Shown piece after piece: positions 1-12,229 of a stretch of DNA of 64,000 nucleotides. How positions within the stretch are numbered: the first letter of the stretch is position 1; each line of letters starts with the position of its first letter. Under the pieces are notes generated by a model that worked only from the letters and a program-made list of their open reading frames with translations, ran no database searches and had not been told where the DNA came from. The stretch is from Viscum album (taxonomy: Eukaryota; Streptophyta; Magnoliopsida; Santalales; Viscaceae), in NCBI GenBank assembly GCA_963277665.1, contig CAUJRU010000138.1, forward strand, positions 620,001-684,000. Reading direction: 5' to 3'. A program made the position numbers and the translations under genes.

Positions 1-22
1 GAAATTTTTTGTATTTTTTACG

Positions 23-600
23 TGGGATCAACCCAAGGGTATGGTATAGGTTTGAATTTTTCATGGATTGGTGGGGTACTATAATAGTTTCATGAATGAA
101 TTTTTTAGAGTAGAAACCCATTTAACCCACATAATATGAATAGGTGGTCATTTATCTAGAATGAGTAATATTAGGGATCTTTTAAGTAGTTGAGGATGAG
201 GTTGACTAGTGATCATTGGTTGATACCATCATAGGAGGGAGTTGAGTACGTACAGTTTTGTGATATCTATAGAGTTGGGATCAATTTTGTGTTTATTCAG
301 AGATAAAAAGTTATTGAATATTGGTCAAGGTATTTATGACCCAATGATTATAACTACAAAACTCAAAAACTATTGTTGGAAGTGGTAGTCATCACTATTA
401 CGATGTAGAAGCACTATCATATGGAAGAGTGAATTTTGTGTATACTCAGAACACCAGAGTCTTAGGTACATTTTCAATTAGAGAGATCATGACCACATAC
501 ATAGGCATTTCTTGGATTTCATATAGTCCAATAACATCACGATATTCTATATCATTGTGAAGGGAAACATGGTGTCATATTCTCTTAGTAGGAAAATTAT
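23..600 (+). pseudogene. pol: gypsy RT C-terminus and RNase H relic
   Basis: Translation with frame changes gives WDQPKG...GLVGYYNSFMNEFF...LTHII near the start, matching the end of gypsy RT (usual form W-x-Q-P...FLGLAGYYRRFI...PLT). From about 300 comes RVIEYWSRYL.P.DYNY.TQ and a KHYHMEE stretch, matching the RNase H line of the family (VIAYASRQL...NYPTHDLEL...WRHYLYGE). Near 545-590 a GKHGVIFS piece sits where the family has GKANVVADALS. Stops and frameshifts occur throughout, so no product is possible. It is followed directly by the integrase relic of the same polyprotein. I am confident of the family but not of exact domain limits. Confidence 0.75.
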
Positions 601-899
601 TTATCTCTTTGTTACAGATTGCATATGAGGAATTGGAAGCTTTTCAGGTGACCTTGAAGGAGGATAGGGGTTCAAATTTTATTTATTCGGTGATTTTCAG
701 TATTCTTCTCATTCAACATTGGAGGAAGGTTCGGTTGGTTGGCATCTACTATTAGGTTCTTTATGAATTGATATCCATACAGTATGCACAATATGGATTC
801 TATAAAGGAAGGGAGCATGTCATCCTTTTCTGAGGATTAATGGTGAGAATAATCATGATGTGAGGGGAGGTGATGAGTGAATTTCATATATCTCTATAT

Positions 900-2097
900 G
901 TTTTTCATTCTAGAGTTGTATGGATGTTCAATGGCCCTCAGTAGTAGTTTTGGTTGGATGGTATGAAGTTTACCATTTCTGAGTTCATCACTATGTGTCT
1001 TTCATGTTATATGATAAAGTCTAAGCACTAGGTTCTTGAATGATTAATGAATCCTCTTGATATCCTAAATAGGAAATAGGATAGAATATATTGGACTTTT
1101 TGATTGGGAGTCCCTTTATAGAACGATTCCATGATTCCATCTAAATTCAGTGCACTTTCCTGCTATCAGGAAATGGAGTTATGTGGACAGTTAGTTGAAT
1201 TCTATGTGTTTGAGATTGTCTAACACCACGAGGTAACCTGAAGAACTACCTCATTCCATGATGATATATTCAAATCATGGTTGAAGTGCGGCATATAAAA
1301 CATTGGGGACCAATTTGAGTATGAATACCACATTTCACACCCAAAAGGATAGGCATACAAGGCAGACTATCGATGTGATCGAGGATAAGTGTAGAACCTT
1401 CTTATTGGACTTCAACATGACTTGGGATGATAAACATCCATTCATATTGTTTTGTTTTAATATGATATATCATTCTATTTTTATCATGGAACCTTTTTAG
1501 GCCCTATACGGGAGACCCTTTAGGGTACCCTTTTGACGTTTTCAGATTGGTGAGGAATCTATTGTTAGCCCATGGACGTTGAATGCTTCAATAGAGAATG
1601 TTTAGGTGATCTATGAGAATATGATAATACCCTAGAGATGACATAAATCCTACACAGATTGATGTTGTATGACTTTAGCGTTTAATCAGGGAACCCACAT
1701 TTTCATTTGATTCTCTACATGATGAGTATTGTAGTGATTTAGCTAGGGGAAGATATCCACAATGTTCATCGGGTCATTCAAGGTCACATGGAAGGTTGGT
1801 GATGTGTCGTACCACATATACCTTCAACCATAGTTGGATTGAGTGCAAGAAATCTTCCATGTTTTGTAAATAATAGCATGCATATATGATCCAATTCACA
1901 TTATTGACTAGAAAGAGATGGACATCAATAATAGAGCCACCATTGTGGAGTACGTAATGGATATTGACGATTGATAAGAGTGGATCCTATGCGGATAGAT
2001 GAATCCGTTAATTTGTGTGTTGTGGTTCCATTAGATCACGCATGAGAGCTCTTAAGAGTGAGAGAGCAAGATGTAGGCTCAGAATCCACACATTTTT
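900..2097 (+). pseudogene. pol: gypsy integrase relic
   Basis: The clearest piece is 1,303-1,500, the only open stretch: GTNLSMNTTFHTQKD followed by DVIEDKCRTFLLDFNMTWDD corresponds to the conserved plant gypsy integrase core ending (GT-x-L-x-x-STAFHPQTDGQ...LEDMLRACVLDF...W). After a stop at 1,498 it continues ALYGRPFRVP, then FQIGEESIV, then RYIGSFKV...VGDVSYHI (the region after the core), IFHVL, and finally ESKM.AQNPH, which is the family's polyprotein tail. Upstream, FHDDIFKSW...NIGDQF fits the strand that leads into the second catalytic aspartate region. At least ten stops or frame changes are present. Integrase would insert the element's cDNA; this copy is dead. Confidence 0.85.
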
Positions 2098-2159
2098 GTT
2101 TAGTTTATCCTTTTTGTGGGATCCTTGACGGATGGTATAATTTAGTGACACTTTTTATC

Positions 2160-2171
2160 TTTGAAAGGATT
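2160..2171 (+). promoter_or_regulatory. weak polypurine tract of the left-edge gypsy element
   Basis: TTTGAAAGGATT lies directly before TGTAATATAG, which looks like an LTR start. It is placed after the end of integrase, as expected for plus-strand priming. The tract is degraded and the assignment rests mainly on position. Confidence 0.4.
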
Positions 2172-3636
2172 TGTAATATAGTAAGGAATATTTTATGGGT
2201 TTGGAACTAAGTCATTGCAATATTTTGGACCCCCGAGAGACTCAAAAATCGATATATTAATGATATTACATTTATTATATGATGTGAATACATCATTTTA
2301 TTTTACCATTTATTTGAGGCATTAAATAAAAAATACAAGAACATTGTTGAATATTGAACATGGGGTTCACAATCAGAATAATTTATGGTTGGTCCACTTA
2401 TAATGTTTGATCGAGGTAGTCAATTTTGTTGAATTTAATTAGAATAAATAATTAAATTTTTTACTTTATTTTAAATCCCCATGACCTCAAATAACTTATA
2501 CAATTTCTACTATACAAATTCGTCGGTTTTATACAAATTACCCTTGGATATTTAAGAGGTGTAAACATCATTTTTTTTGGTGAATGTATCAAGGGATCAT
2601 GGGAAATCATATCATGGTAGAAAGTGAGGAATCAAATAGATTATTCACCAATGATTAATCCCAATTGATGTTGGGATTTTCAATTGTCATTTCTAGCATT
2701 TTAACTTAAATATTTGGCTTTCAATTAATTATCTTCTTTAGATCTTCTATTTAATTGTCCTTCACATAAGGAAATTTGAATAAATAAGTGGGTGATTTCA
2801 ATTTATTCTTCATATTTCAGGTTAAAACCCTAGATATGAAGTGTTTATGACTGTAGGATGAGATGTCTTGCCCAACAATGGTTAAAATATTTTTCTTTTT
2901 CGTTTTATGAACCATTTTCATTCTTCATAGTAAGGGCATGGGGTCTGGATTTCACATTTTCATGGTGGGATTGAGTGTTATTGATCAATAAAATTAATGA
3001 TAGTTGTGTGAATAAAGAATATATTAATATTTTACTGTTGACTTGGTATGGATTATGAATAAAGTTTTATAAATCAAGGATTTGGAGGAGTGACGGGTGA
3101 CATAACTCACAAGGGAAACACCATGGACTTTGAGAATATGCTCAGATTCAAATTTTCATCCACCAGGGGCTTGAAAATGAGATTCCGAGAAGTTTTACTT
3201 TGATCACAAGTGGTCAAATGGGGCGATTCAATGTGATGATCATATATTTGAGAACCATGTGAATGATATTGTCTTACTATGAAAGATAATAATACAAACC
3301 TGCTATTTCAGAAGAGCATACACCAAGGACTACCTTTTAACAATATCTAGTGTTTATATCCATGTTAAGGATCATACAGTATGTGGTTGGGACCAATATT
3401 CATGTGACCCTACCTAAGAATCCATTACATGCCCCGTATATGCACATTGAGGACCCCAAGCAGTACAACATGCCTTATACTCTAGTATTACACAGTCATG
3501 GAATAGAACCCAATCATGAACAGATAAATGTTCAAGTACATGGGAATAACCAAAAGTACATGTGCATTGTTAAGAGAAATCTATTAATATGTGAGTGGTT
3601 GAGAAATTCCATGTATAACATGAAAAATATATGTAT
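2172..3636 (+). repeat. 3' LTR of left-edge gypsy element, first part
   Basis: It begins TGTAATATAG after the polypurine tract and continues to the insertion point of the minus-strand element. The target duplication TGTAT is at 3,632-3,636. The LTR resumes after 12,229. It contains no credible gene; the open frame at 3,350-3,763 crosses the insertion junction and is chance. Confidence 0.55.
3632..3636. repeat. target site duplication, left (TGTAT)
   Basis: TGTAT directly precedes the left LTR and is identical to the five bases after the right LTR at 12,225-12,229, as expected for a gypsy integration event. Confidence 0.85.
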
Positions 3637-6511
3637 TGTCATGAACCAACCCAGGTCATCCCTGAGCCGGTCACCCGAGTTGGTCTGTGACATGACCCAA
3701 AGGGTATTCCCAATCCCCACGGGCTGGAAACCTGTTCCAGGAATTAAAATAAATAAAGATTGAAAGATTTATCCCAATAATAATAGGATCAAAATATAAA
3801 TAATTGAAAATGTAGGAAATCTTACCACAATTGAATCTCGATAAATGAACAATCCAGTCTAATACGAATACAACTAAATAAAACTGACACTGAAAGAACC
3901 AGAAGCAATAATAGAATAAAACAACCAGATATTAGAAAGATCTCCATGTGACCTCTTGGTCACCTCAAACCATAAGACCACCCTGCTCCAAGAGATACTC
4001 AAACCAAAAAAACCTGAACAAAAAATGAACCTGCAAAACAGTTCGGTTCTACCGACACCGAATAGTACAAGTAGGGTGTGAGATAGACAGATCTGTAGGA
4101 AATCACCAAAGATTCAATGTGTTTCCTTTCCCAAAACTATCCATTAATAGTATTTTAAAAATAATTATATAAAAAGAGGTTTTCATTCTTTTGATAAATA
4201 ATCAAAATTCATTCCCTTCTTCCAAACTATGCACACCATGTTTCCACATTCAAAATTAACATTTCATTTTAAATAAAAAAACAAATAAAAAACACCTAAG
4301 CTATTCTGAAAACAAATAAACTCAAAAAAAGAATATTCAATGTAGAAAAATTTAAAATGTAACATAGATAGTAACCATGGGTGATTCTAAACATCCATAG
4401 AAGACCCCTAGACGTGCTCGGTTTCGGAACCACCTATCGGTGTATGGTGAAGCTCCTATGTCTATAACCAACTGAATGCCCGAACTGACAAATCTAATGG
4501 CAACGCCCACCTAGCCTAACAAAATTCAGGGGGTACCAACCAGTCAAATTACGTTTGATCAGCAACCATCACTCAATCATACAAAAGAACCCATGGTGGT
4601 GATAATGATACTGTCTAAGTAGGAATGCCCTCGCACGCGTGACTCCTCTAACCTCACTAGCATACCCCAAGCACAGACGCTTCATAAACATTCACCCATT
4701 AAGTGTTACCCTACATAGGAATGCCCTAAAAAAATACATTCGATCAACTCATATCAACAATGTGCCAATCAGACCATCACACCATTTAACATTTAAACAA
4801 TTTTATAAAATGTTCAATGTTTCCCATCGGGCATTCACAGTTTTTGTATGACATTATTTTCTAGAATCAACACAAAACATCACCTTTAAAAGTTCAATTC
4901 AAAATAGGCCTTTAATATTACTCACCCAAATATCTTTACCAAAGCAGTTCCAAATCATTTCTAAAACTATTTCCATGTATACAATGAAAAACAATCCATT
5001 AAACCATTTGAAACCAACCATGTCCAAAAATTCCCCATGGTTCAAATTTATAAAAAAAATCAATATAAAGCCACATTAAATACCAATACACTTTTAGAAA
5101 TCATGATTTATTTTAGAAGGATGATAATTGGAGAGATAATAGACAACATTTGATAAATCATGGTTCTTATGTAACATCCTTTTTAAGTGCCATTATCACA
5201 TGAATGCCCACCCATGTGTGCACCTATTGCACCCATGGATGTGAGAACATCCAATGAAACCCTTTGAAAATCTATAAGAATACCCAAAAACGTTTTTCCA
5301 GAAATATGACATCCGTTAAAAACAACACAATTACAACATCTCTCATAAACATTTCAAAAACACGAAGGACTTTTCCAAAACATTTCACCATGAATAATCA
5401 GGCCACAAATAGGTTCCCAAATCACTTTCAATGATCCAATTCATGTTTCATCCAATGAAATGTATAAAACCATATTCAAACAATACATCAAGGGCACAAT
5501 TTCCTTTTTATAAAAAAGGCATTTAATCAAACACTTTCAAGACACCAACACATAAGCATAATCAAGGAATCATTTTAAATTCCATTTTTAACAATTTATA
5601 CCAAGATTAAAACAACACAATATTTGAACTATTATACTTAAGGTGGTTCAAATGATGTTTAAAAATTAATACAAAGTGTTCAAGAATAAATGGTTTGTAA
5701 TGGAAAGTAAAATCATGGAAACACCTACCTCAACGGTGTGTGAATGCGATGAAACTTCAAGAGAAGAGATATCTAAGCCCCACAGACCATCCACACACCC
5801 TAGACATAAGAAAAACATACCTCATGAGCCAAACCTAACCCTAGGATTCAGCCAAGGGAGTAAACCCCAAAGAATACCCATGAAAAAAAGAGGGGAAGAG
5901 AAGGATAGGAGATTTGGTGAAGGAAACATGAAGAATCACCAACCATTCATTAGAAAGTGCACAAAAATAGCCCCAAATCGATATAGAAAGAAGAGGAGGA
6001 TCCCTCATGTAGATATCCAACACATGGGGATTCATTTGAGAGGTGGAATCTCCCAAAACGGAACTCCACCTGAATAGTTATTAATCCTACAAGTGGCTGC
6101 ACGGTTTGGCTACATGGTTCGTCAAACCACACGCAAACCATGCGAGGGATACATGAAAACTACTACAACTTCGTGTGGATTGGCTGCATGGTTTGTGCAT
6201 GCCATGCTGAAACCTTAAAACCCCAAAATTGTCCAAAAACCCAAAAATTACACCCCAGACACTTGGGAAGTCCAACCAAATATCCTTCAATGTTTTAATC
6301 ATAATATAGAGACATTTATGGTATCACAAACTCTCCAACATACCACTTTTCATACAAAAAAATCACAATAACAATGAAAAGGTCTAGAATATAACTAATA
6401 AAACAAAAACACCTGGACTATTGTTGGACACCCAACTCAATCCTCAACCAAAATATCCGACATATAGAATATAAAATAAAATGAAGGAGTATCTGAGGTC
6501 TGGGTTTGATA
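3637..6511 (-). repeat. 3' LTR of the gag-only gypsy element (2,875 bp)
   Basis: Aligns along its length with 9,340-12,224. The plus-strand left edge TGTCATGAACC is the reverse complement of a typical LTR end. The right edge has decayed from GGTGTGACA to GGTTTGATA. Open frames inside (for example 4,639-4,851, 5,676-6,077 and 6,087-6,302) have no recognisable protein and are not kept in the other copy. Confidence 0.92.
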
Positions 6512-6523
6512 ATTCTCCCTACC
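6512..6523 (-). promoter_or_regulatory. polypurine tract
   Basis: On the minus strand GGTAGGGAGAAT abuts the 3' LTR edge, the usual form and place of a gypsy polypurine tract. Confidence 0.75.
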
Positions 6524-7659
6524 ACAGAGACATTCTACCCCTAGAAAGCCACCCAGCCGACAGTCAACCAAATCTCAAGTCCATTCTCGAAAATAAACAA
6601 GGGTGATCCATGAACCCCAAGATGACTATTCACACCCCAAGTTACACTAGATAGATTAAGAATAAACCACCTTGCATAAATTAAGATTATGGGAGAACAC
6701 GAGAGGGTTCTCCCCAACACAAGAACTCCAAAAATGAAAACAACATTTAAACCACAAACAATACCCACATTGTAATCAAGAACAAGGGATATCAACATTT
6801 TAAGTTTCAGGGTAGTTAAATGGTTTCTCCCCACAGTTTACCAAGTCATACGCCAACCATGCATGAACTACTGAAATGAATGGGCACACCACACATCTTG
6901 GATGTGAGGTTTCAAAATAGTGTGTCAACCATGAAAACTCCTCTGCCCGAAAATGACACCATGGCACAAGGTTATGAGACAAACTACATGACTGCATGCT
7001 TAACGTGCAGTTGGTTCTATCTGAAAGGCAAGGGTCACACTGTTTTTACTAACTGTGTGGTAACCATACGGTAGTTGTGCTTAACCTAGAAAGATATCTC
7101 GAAATCTACAAAAGAAAAATTGATTGGGCTCAAACGTGAACTTCCTTGTAAAAAATTGACACTACCGCCACTGAATCAAGGAACCTCCCATACGAACCAA
7201 ACCCAAACTACATTCATTTTACAAAGCTTCAACATCTCCAAACAAGCACTATAGAAAGTTGAAATTGAGACAATCTTAAACAATGGTACGACACACTCAT
7301 ATGAGAATGAAAATTATTCTATGGCCACATTTAGATAGACATAACTTCTTGGATTATAAGTAATCTAGTTCATAGTACCATTACCAAAAAATAAACTTAC
7401 ATCATCAAGGAAATAAGAAAAATGAGATTTAAAACATTTACATACCAACATTGAAAACAATACTAGGTTGGATAATCACATCCCCTGCCACTCTTAACTG
7501 TGCGCGAGCTTCAACATGAGGCATGTGGTTGGGGATCTAATAGCTGAATCATCTCCTACATCACAGTCAGCCAAGGCATCCTATGATCAAGACATCCTTT
7601 TATGATAGCACTTTCTTAATAAATTCTCCAAATGACTCAAATGGGCACATTGTCAGAAT
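6524..7659 (-). other. internal region after gag, no recognisable coding
   Basis: Between the gag relic and the purine tract, 1.1 kb in all three minus frames shows no protease DSG, RT YxDD, RNase H or integrase signature. The longest minus frame is 6,541-6,834 (97 codons), with no family I recognise. The 6,840-7,080 part is richer in G+C and resembles the CACGGTTTG-rich stretch of the LTR at 6,090-6,200 in composition. Confidence 0.6.
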
Positions 7660-8345
7660 GTCTTTGGAGGAATAAGACAAGACTTGTTTGAGTGACCAAA
7701 CCGACAACACTAGAAACTAACAAGCAAACAGACTGACGAAATGGAAGTCGAATCCAATGATGGATATTTTCCAAAAATAGGCTCCTCTAGAATACCCCAC
7801 TCACAAGATGGGAACCTTAATGAGAACCCACTACCATAGGCTGCACCCTCGAAAACCAATTCATCCATGACTGCCTCATCCACCAACATCTTGAAGCAGG
7901 TTTTATTGGATGAGAGCATTTTATCATCAATTTCTAGAAGAAGACCCTAGGAAAATATAGGGGCCTTCATCTGATCCTCCAATGCTAATTCTATTGATTA
8001 TGGGACCAGCTCTTTGAAATGGTTAACATAATACTTTAGGGATTTCGGGCTCTACTGAGCATCCTGAATCACTTCCACCTTCCTCTGCTTCACCTCCTCT
8101 AGTATGAATCGTTGGATGAATGTGACCTTAAAAACCTCCGATAACATCTCACCTTTTGTCGATGACAGGGAAACCAACCCCCACAAGTCAAATATTGGAC
8201 CCTCCAAAAACATTTGAATTGGACGGACTCTAACAGCATCGGGAGATCCCAATGACTTAAAAAAACAATAGAATTATTCATCCCACTACACAACCTCAAA
8301 AGAATCACGAAATCCATGAAAAAAGTTAAAAACATGTAATGGAAA
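7660..8345 (-). pseudogene. gag: gypsy gag relic with CCHC knuckle
   Basis: Minus-strand translation with a few stops gives FFKSLGSPDAVRVRPIQMF, then LEGPIFDLWGL, FKVTFIQRF, SLKYYVNHFKELVP, then a stretch including GLLLEIDDKM, and LVDEAVMDE. This is the Retrotrans_gag pattern (C-P-D-x-V-K-V...LEG-A-x-x-W-W...F-x-x-x-F-x-x-x-Y-F-P...Y-x-x-x-F-x-x-L...LVDEA). A zinc-knuckle relic follows at 7,669-7,710: S-x2-C-x4-H-x4-C (CCRFGHSNKSC), where the first Cys is now Ser after a stop. Gag would form the particle shell and bind RNA. At least four stops and a frame change rule out a product. Nothing after the knuckle looks like protease or RT. Confidence 0.85.
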
Positions 8346-9326
8346 AGGAATTGAGAATGACTCATTATGAACATTGGGGACATTTCTGGGAAGCATTTTC
8401 TGAACAACATGAAAATTTCATATCAAATCCAACATCATACTGAAGAAAAAACAAATAGGAACACCTCAAACCCAAACATACGGGCTCAGAATCCAAGTAA
8501 AAAACCCCTAACCGAATATACTTTTTCAAAAAGCACCATTTTCCTTTTAAAACTCAAAAATGCCTACTTCCAAAGATAATTTCCAAATAAAAAACCCATT
8601 TTTTTCAAGAAAAAACAAATTTCTGAAATCATTTTCACTTCAAAATCCACTTTAGTAAAACCATATCAATCCATTTACTCGAAAACTCAACCCATGGTAT
8701 CTTATGAACCATTACATGTTTGTCAATCCATCTCCAATGCCATGTGCCAATACACACTTCTCACACATACCCACACACATGTCAATGTCCATTAGAAATA
8801 CCAAGGGCCACATTCCATGAACATTCACAAAGCCAAAACAATGTTAATGATGGAAAAAACACTTTACCAATTCAAAACCATTTCGTGAAAAATGGTTAGG
8901 TTTTCAAATCCATTTTCATTTCAAAATCCACATTCATTTTGAACATATTGTTACACCAACTGAAACCAAAATGAAACACAACCAACAATGGACCACCAGA
9001 ACGTGTGTCTAGTTCCTATGCCTAACCGGACGACTTGGTGGTGGGACATACCCCAAGTATGGAATAATACTAAAATGGCCTTAAACAAGGCACTAGGACT
9101 CCACATCGGTCACCACCCCATGTGAGGACACAAAATGAACTAATCCGCCTCCATTTTCATCCCTTAATCCAAAACAACCAATGAATGGAGACTCAAATCC
9201 TGGACTAACCCTTGTAACTCAGGTCTTATCACGAGCAGTGGTGATCAGGCACCGACCCGTAACCTACCTCATTAGCCCCGATAGTCCTAATATCCTTCTA
9301 CTAGACACCCCAAAAAACAATGGCCT
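8346..9326 (-). other. untranslated leader between PBS and gag
   Basis: About 1 kb between the primer-binding site and the first recognisable gag residues. It holds the expected leader and probably the decayed gag N-terminus. No other structure was seen. Confidence 0.5.
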
Positions 9327-9338
9327 CCTCTACTACCA
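9327..9338 (-). promoter_or_regulatory. primer-binding site, initiator tRNA-Met type
   Basis: On the minus strand, TGGTAGTAGAGG lies one base inside the 5' LTR. It matches 9 of 12 positions of the usual plant site TGGTATCAGAGC, complementary to the 3' end of initiator tRNA-Met. It confirms the orientation of the element. Confidence 0.75.
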
Positions 9339-9339
9339 T

Positions 9340-12224
9340 TTTCACACGAACCAACCTAGGTCTTCATTGAGTAGGTCACTCGAGCCGGTCTGCGATATGA
9401 CCCGAAGGGCACTCCCGATCTCCACGGGTAGGAAACTTGTGTCGGGATTCAAATTAAAACAATATGGAACAATTTATCCCAATAATATTAAGACCAAAAT
9501 ATACAAAATTGAAAATCCAGTAGAGCTAACCACAATTGAATCTCAATAAATGAACAATCCAGTTTTATATGAATACAACTAAATATAATTAAATCTGAAA
9601 GAACTAGTTGCTACAAAAAAATAAAATAACCAGCTATTAGCATGATCTCCATGTGACCTCTTGGTCACCTCCATCCATGAGACCACCCTGCTCAAAGAGA
9701 TACTCAAACAAAAAAAACCAGAACAAAAACTGAACCTGCAAAACAGTTCTGGTCTACCGACACCAAATGGTACATGTAGGCTGTGAGTGAGAAATCTCAG
9801 TAGGCAATCACCAAAGAGTCCATGTGTTTCCTTTCCAAAAACTATCCATTAACAGTATTTTGAAAATAATTCTATAAAAATATGTTTTCTTTCTTCTTAT
9901 AAATAAAAATATTTCATTCCCTTCTTCCAAACTATGAAAACTATGTTTCCACATTCAAAATAGACTTTTCATTTTAAATAAAATAACAAATCAACAACAC
10001 CAAGACTATGCTGAAAATAAAAACATTCAGAAAATGAACATTCAATGTACCAAAAATTAACAATAAATATAGATAGTAACCATGGGTGATCCTAAACATC
10101 CCTATAAGACCCCTGGACGTAATCAGTTTCAGAACAACTTGCCGGCATATGGTGAATCTCCTAAGTCTATAACCAACTAACCGCCTTAACTAACCAATCC
10201 CGTGGAAAAGCCCGTGTGGCCTAACAAAATCCATGGGGTACCAACTAGTATAATAGAGGTTGATCAACAACCTTCTCTCGATCATCTAACGGACACCCAG
10301 GAGCCCATGGTGGTGATAATAATACTGTGTAAGTAGGAAGACCCTCGCATGCAGGACTCAACTCACTGCACTTGCCTACCCCAAACACGGATGATTTTTA
10401 TACGTTCACTAAATAAGGGTTACCCTAGATAGGGGATCCCCAAAAATACACATTTGATCATTTCATAACAACAATGTGCCAACCAGGCCGTCACACCATT
10501 TAACATTCAAACCATTTCATAAAATGTTCAATGTTTCCCACTAGGCATTCACATTTTCTGAATCACATTATTTTCTAGAATCAACAGAAAACATCAACAT
10601 TAAAAGTAAAATTCCAAATGGGACTTCAATATTACGCACCTAAATACATTTACAAAAGCAATTCCAAAACATTTCTAAAACCATTTCCTTGTATACAAAG
10701 ATAAACAATCCATTAAACCATTGAAACCAATTGTGTCCCAAAATACCCCACGGTTCAAAATTATAAAAAAAATAAATGTAGCCTCATTAAATACCAATAG
10801 AATTTTTAGAAATCAATATCCATTTTAGAAGTATGATAATTGGGGAGATAAGTGACAACATTTGATAAATCAAGGTTCTGTGTAACATCCTTTTTTAAGT
10901 ACCATTTTCACTTGAATGCCCACCAATGTGTGCAACTTGTGCACCCACAGATGCGTGGAAAACCAATGAAAACCATTGAAGATATATAAGAATACCAAAA
11001 TATATATTTCTTGAAATAAGAATTCCCTTATAACCATCACAATTGCCACATCTCTCATAAAAATTTAAACAACACGATGTACTTTTCCTAAACATTTCAC
11101 CATGAATAATCAATCCATAAATAGGCTCCAAAATCACATTCAATGCTCCAATTAATGTTTCAATCAATTAAATATATAAAAAAATTCTCAAAAAATAAAA
11201 CAAGGGATCAATTTACTTTTTATAAAATAGAAGTTATTTTATCAAACACATTCAAGGCACCAACACATAGACATAATCAAGGAATCCTTTTAAATTTCAT
11301 TTTTAACAATTGATACCAACATAAAAACAACACCATAAGTTAACTATAATACATATGGAGGTTCAAAACATGTTTAATAATTAATACAATGAGTTCAAGC
11401 ACTAATGTTTTGCAATGGAACGGAAAATCGTGGAAACAACTACCTCAACGATGTGTGAATGTGATGAATCATCAAGGGAACAGATATCTAGGCCCCACAG
11501 ACTGTCCAAACAACCTAGAAAAAATAAAAACATACCAAATGAGCCAACTTTAACCCTAGGTTTCGGCCAAGGGGGGAAATACCAACGAAACCCAAGAAAC
11601 AAAGAGGGGAAGAGAAGGAGAGGAGATTCAGTGAAGGAAACAAAAAGAATCACAAACTATTCTTGATATATTTACCCAAAATATCCCTATATCTAATTAC
11701 GAAGGGTAGGATCCCTTTGGTCGATAGAAAACAGATAGGGATTCATTTGAGAGGTGGAATCACCCCAAACCGAGCTCCAAATCAAAAGTTATAAAGCCAA
11801 CAATTGGGTGTATTGTTTTGCTGCACCGTTTGTCAAACCGTGTGCAAACCGTGCGAGGGCTGTTGGAAAACTCCTGCAACTTCGTAGGGTTTGGATGCAC
11901 ACTTTGGGATGGTCGTGCTCAAACTGTGCGAACCCAGAAATTGTCCAAAATCCCCAATATTACACCCCAAAAACTAGGGATGTCCACCCAAAGATCCTTC
12001 AAAGTTATAAACCCAATATAGAGACACTGAGGGCATCACAACCTATCCAACATGCCACTTTTCATCCAAAAACATTCACAATAACCATGAATAGGTATAG
12101 AATAAAACTAATACAACCAAAACACAAGGAATCTTATTGGACACCCAACTCAAACCTCAACCAAAAGATTCAACATTGAGAATAAAAAATAAAATGATGG
12201 TGTATCAGAGGTCATGGTGTGACA
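9340..12224 (-). repeat. 5' LTR of the gag-only gypsy element (2,885 bp)
   Basis: Partner of 3,637-6,511. It shares, among others, the TTTATCCCAATAAT, ATTTTCTAGAATCAAC and CCAAGGGA/CCAAGGGG blocks. The better-preserved outer end reads GGTGTGACA (minus strand TGTCACACC). It was used to fix both boundaries. Confidence 0.92.
11217..11226 (-). promoter_or_regulatory. possible TATA box in the 5' LTR
   Basis: TTTTATAAAA occurs at the same place in both LTRs (also 5,506-5,515), about 1.0 kb from the LTR's 5' edge. The sequence is AT-rich and almost palindromic, so the call rests on conservation between the two copies. Confidence 0.35.
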
Positions 12225-12229
12225 TGTAT
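12225..12229. repeat. target site duplication, right (TGTAT)
   Basis: An identical partner of the TGTAT at 3,632-3,636. Between them the 8,588-bp element is exactly delimited. Confidence 0.85.

Larger units (their letters stand above)
3637..12224 (-). mobile_element. complete minus-strand Ty3/gypsy element, gag-only, 8.6 kb
   Basis: Two direct repeats (3,637-6,511 and 9,340-12,224) flank a 2.83-kb internal region. The element is bounded by a perfect 5-bp target duplication TGTAT (3,632-3,636 and 12,225-12,229). On the minus strand the 5' LTR is the right-hand copy, opening TGTCACACC; the left copy has decayed to TATCAAACC. A primer-binding site follows the 5' LTR and a purine tract precedes the 3' LTR. 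Inside I recognise only a gag relic. RT, RNase H and integrase are not seen, so it is either a gag-only non-autonomous derivative or an internally deleted element. In one 131-base stretch of LTR I counted about 13 differences; other stretches look more diverged, so the insertion is old. Confidence 0.93.

Noticed and set aside
3350..3763. 137-codon ORF on the plus strand
   Set aside because: It crosses the insertion junction at 3,637 (host LTR into the inserted element), so it cannot be an ancestral gene.
5676..6302. ORFs at 5,676-6,077, 5,841-6,056 and 6,087-6,302
   Set aside because: Chance frames in an LTR. The second LTR copy (11,400-12,010) has different frames and stops.
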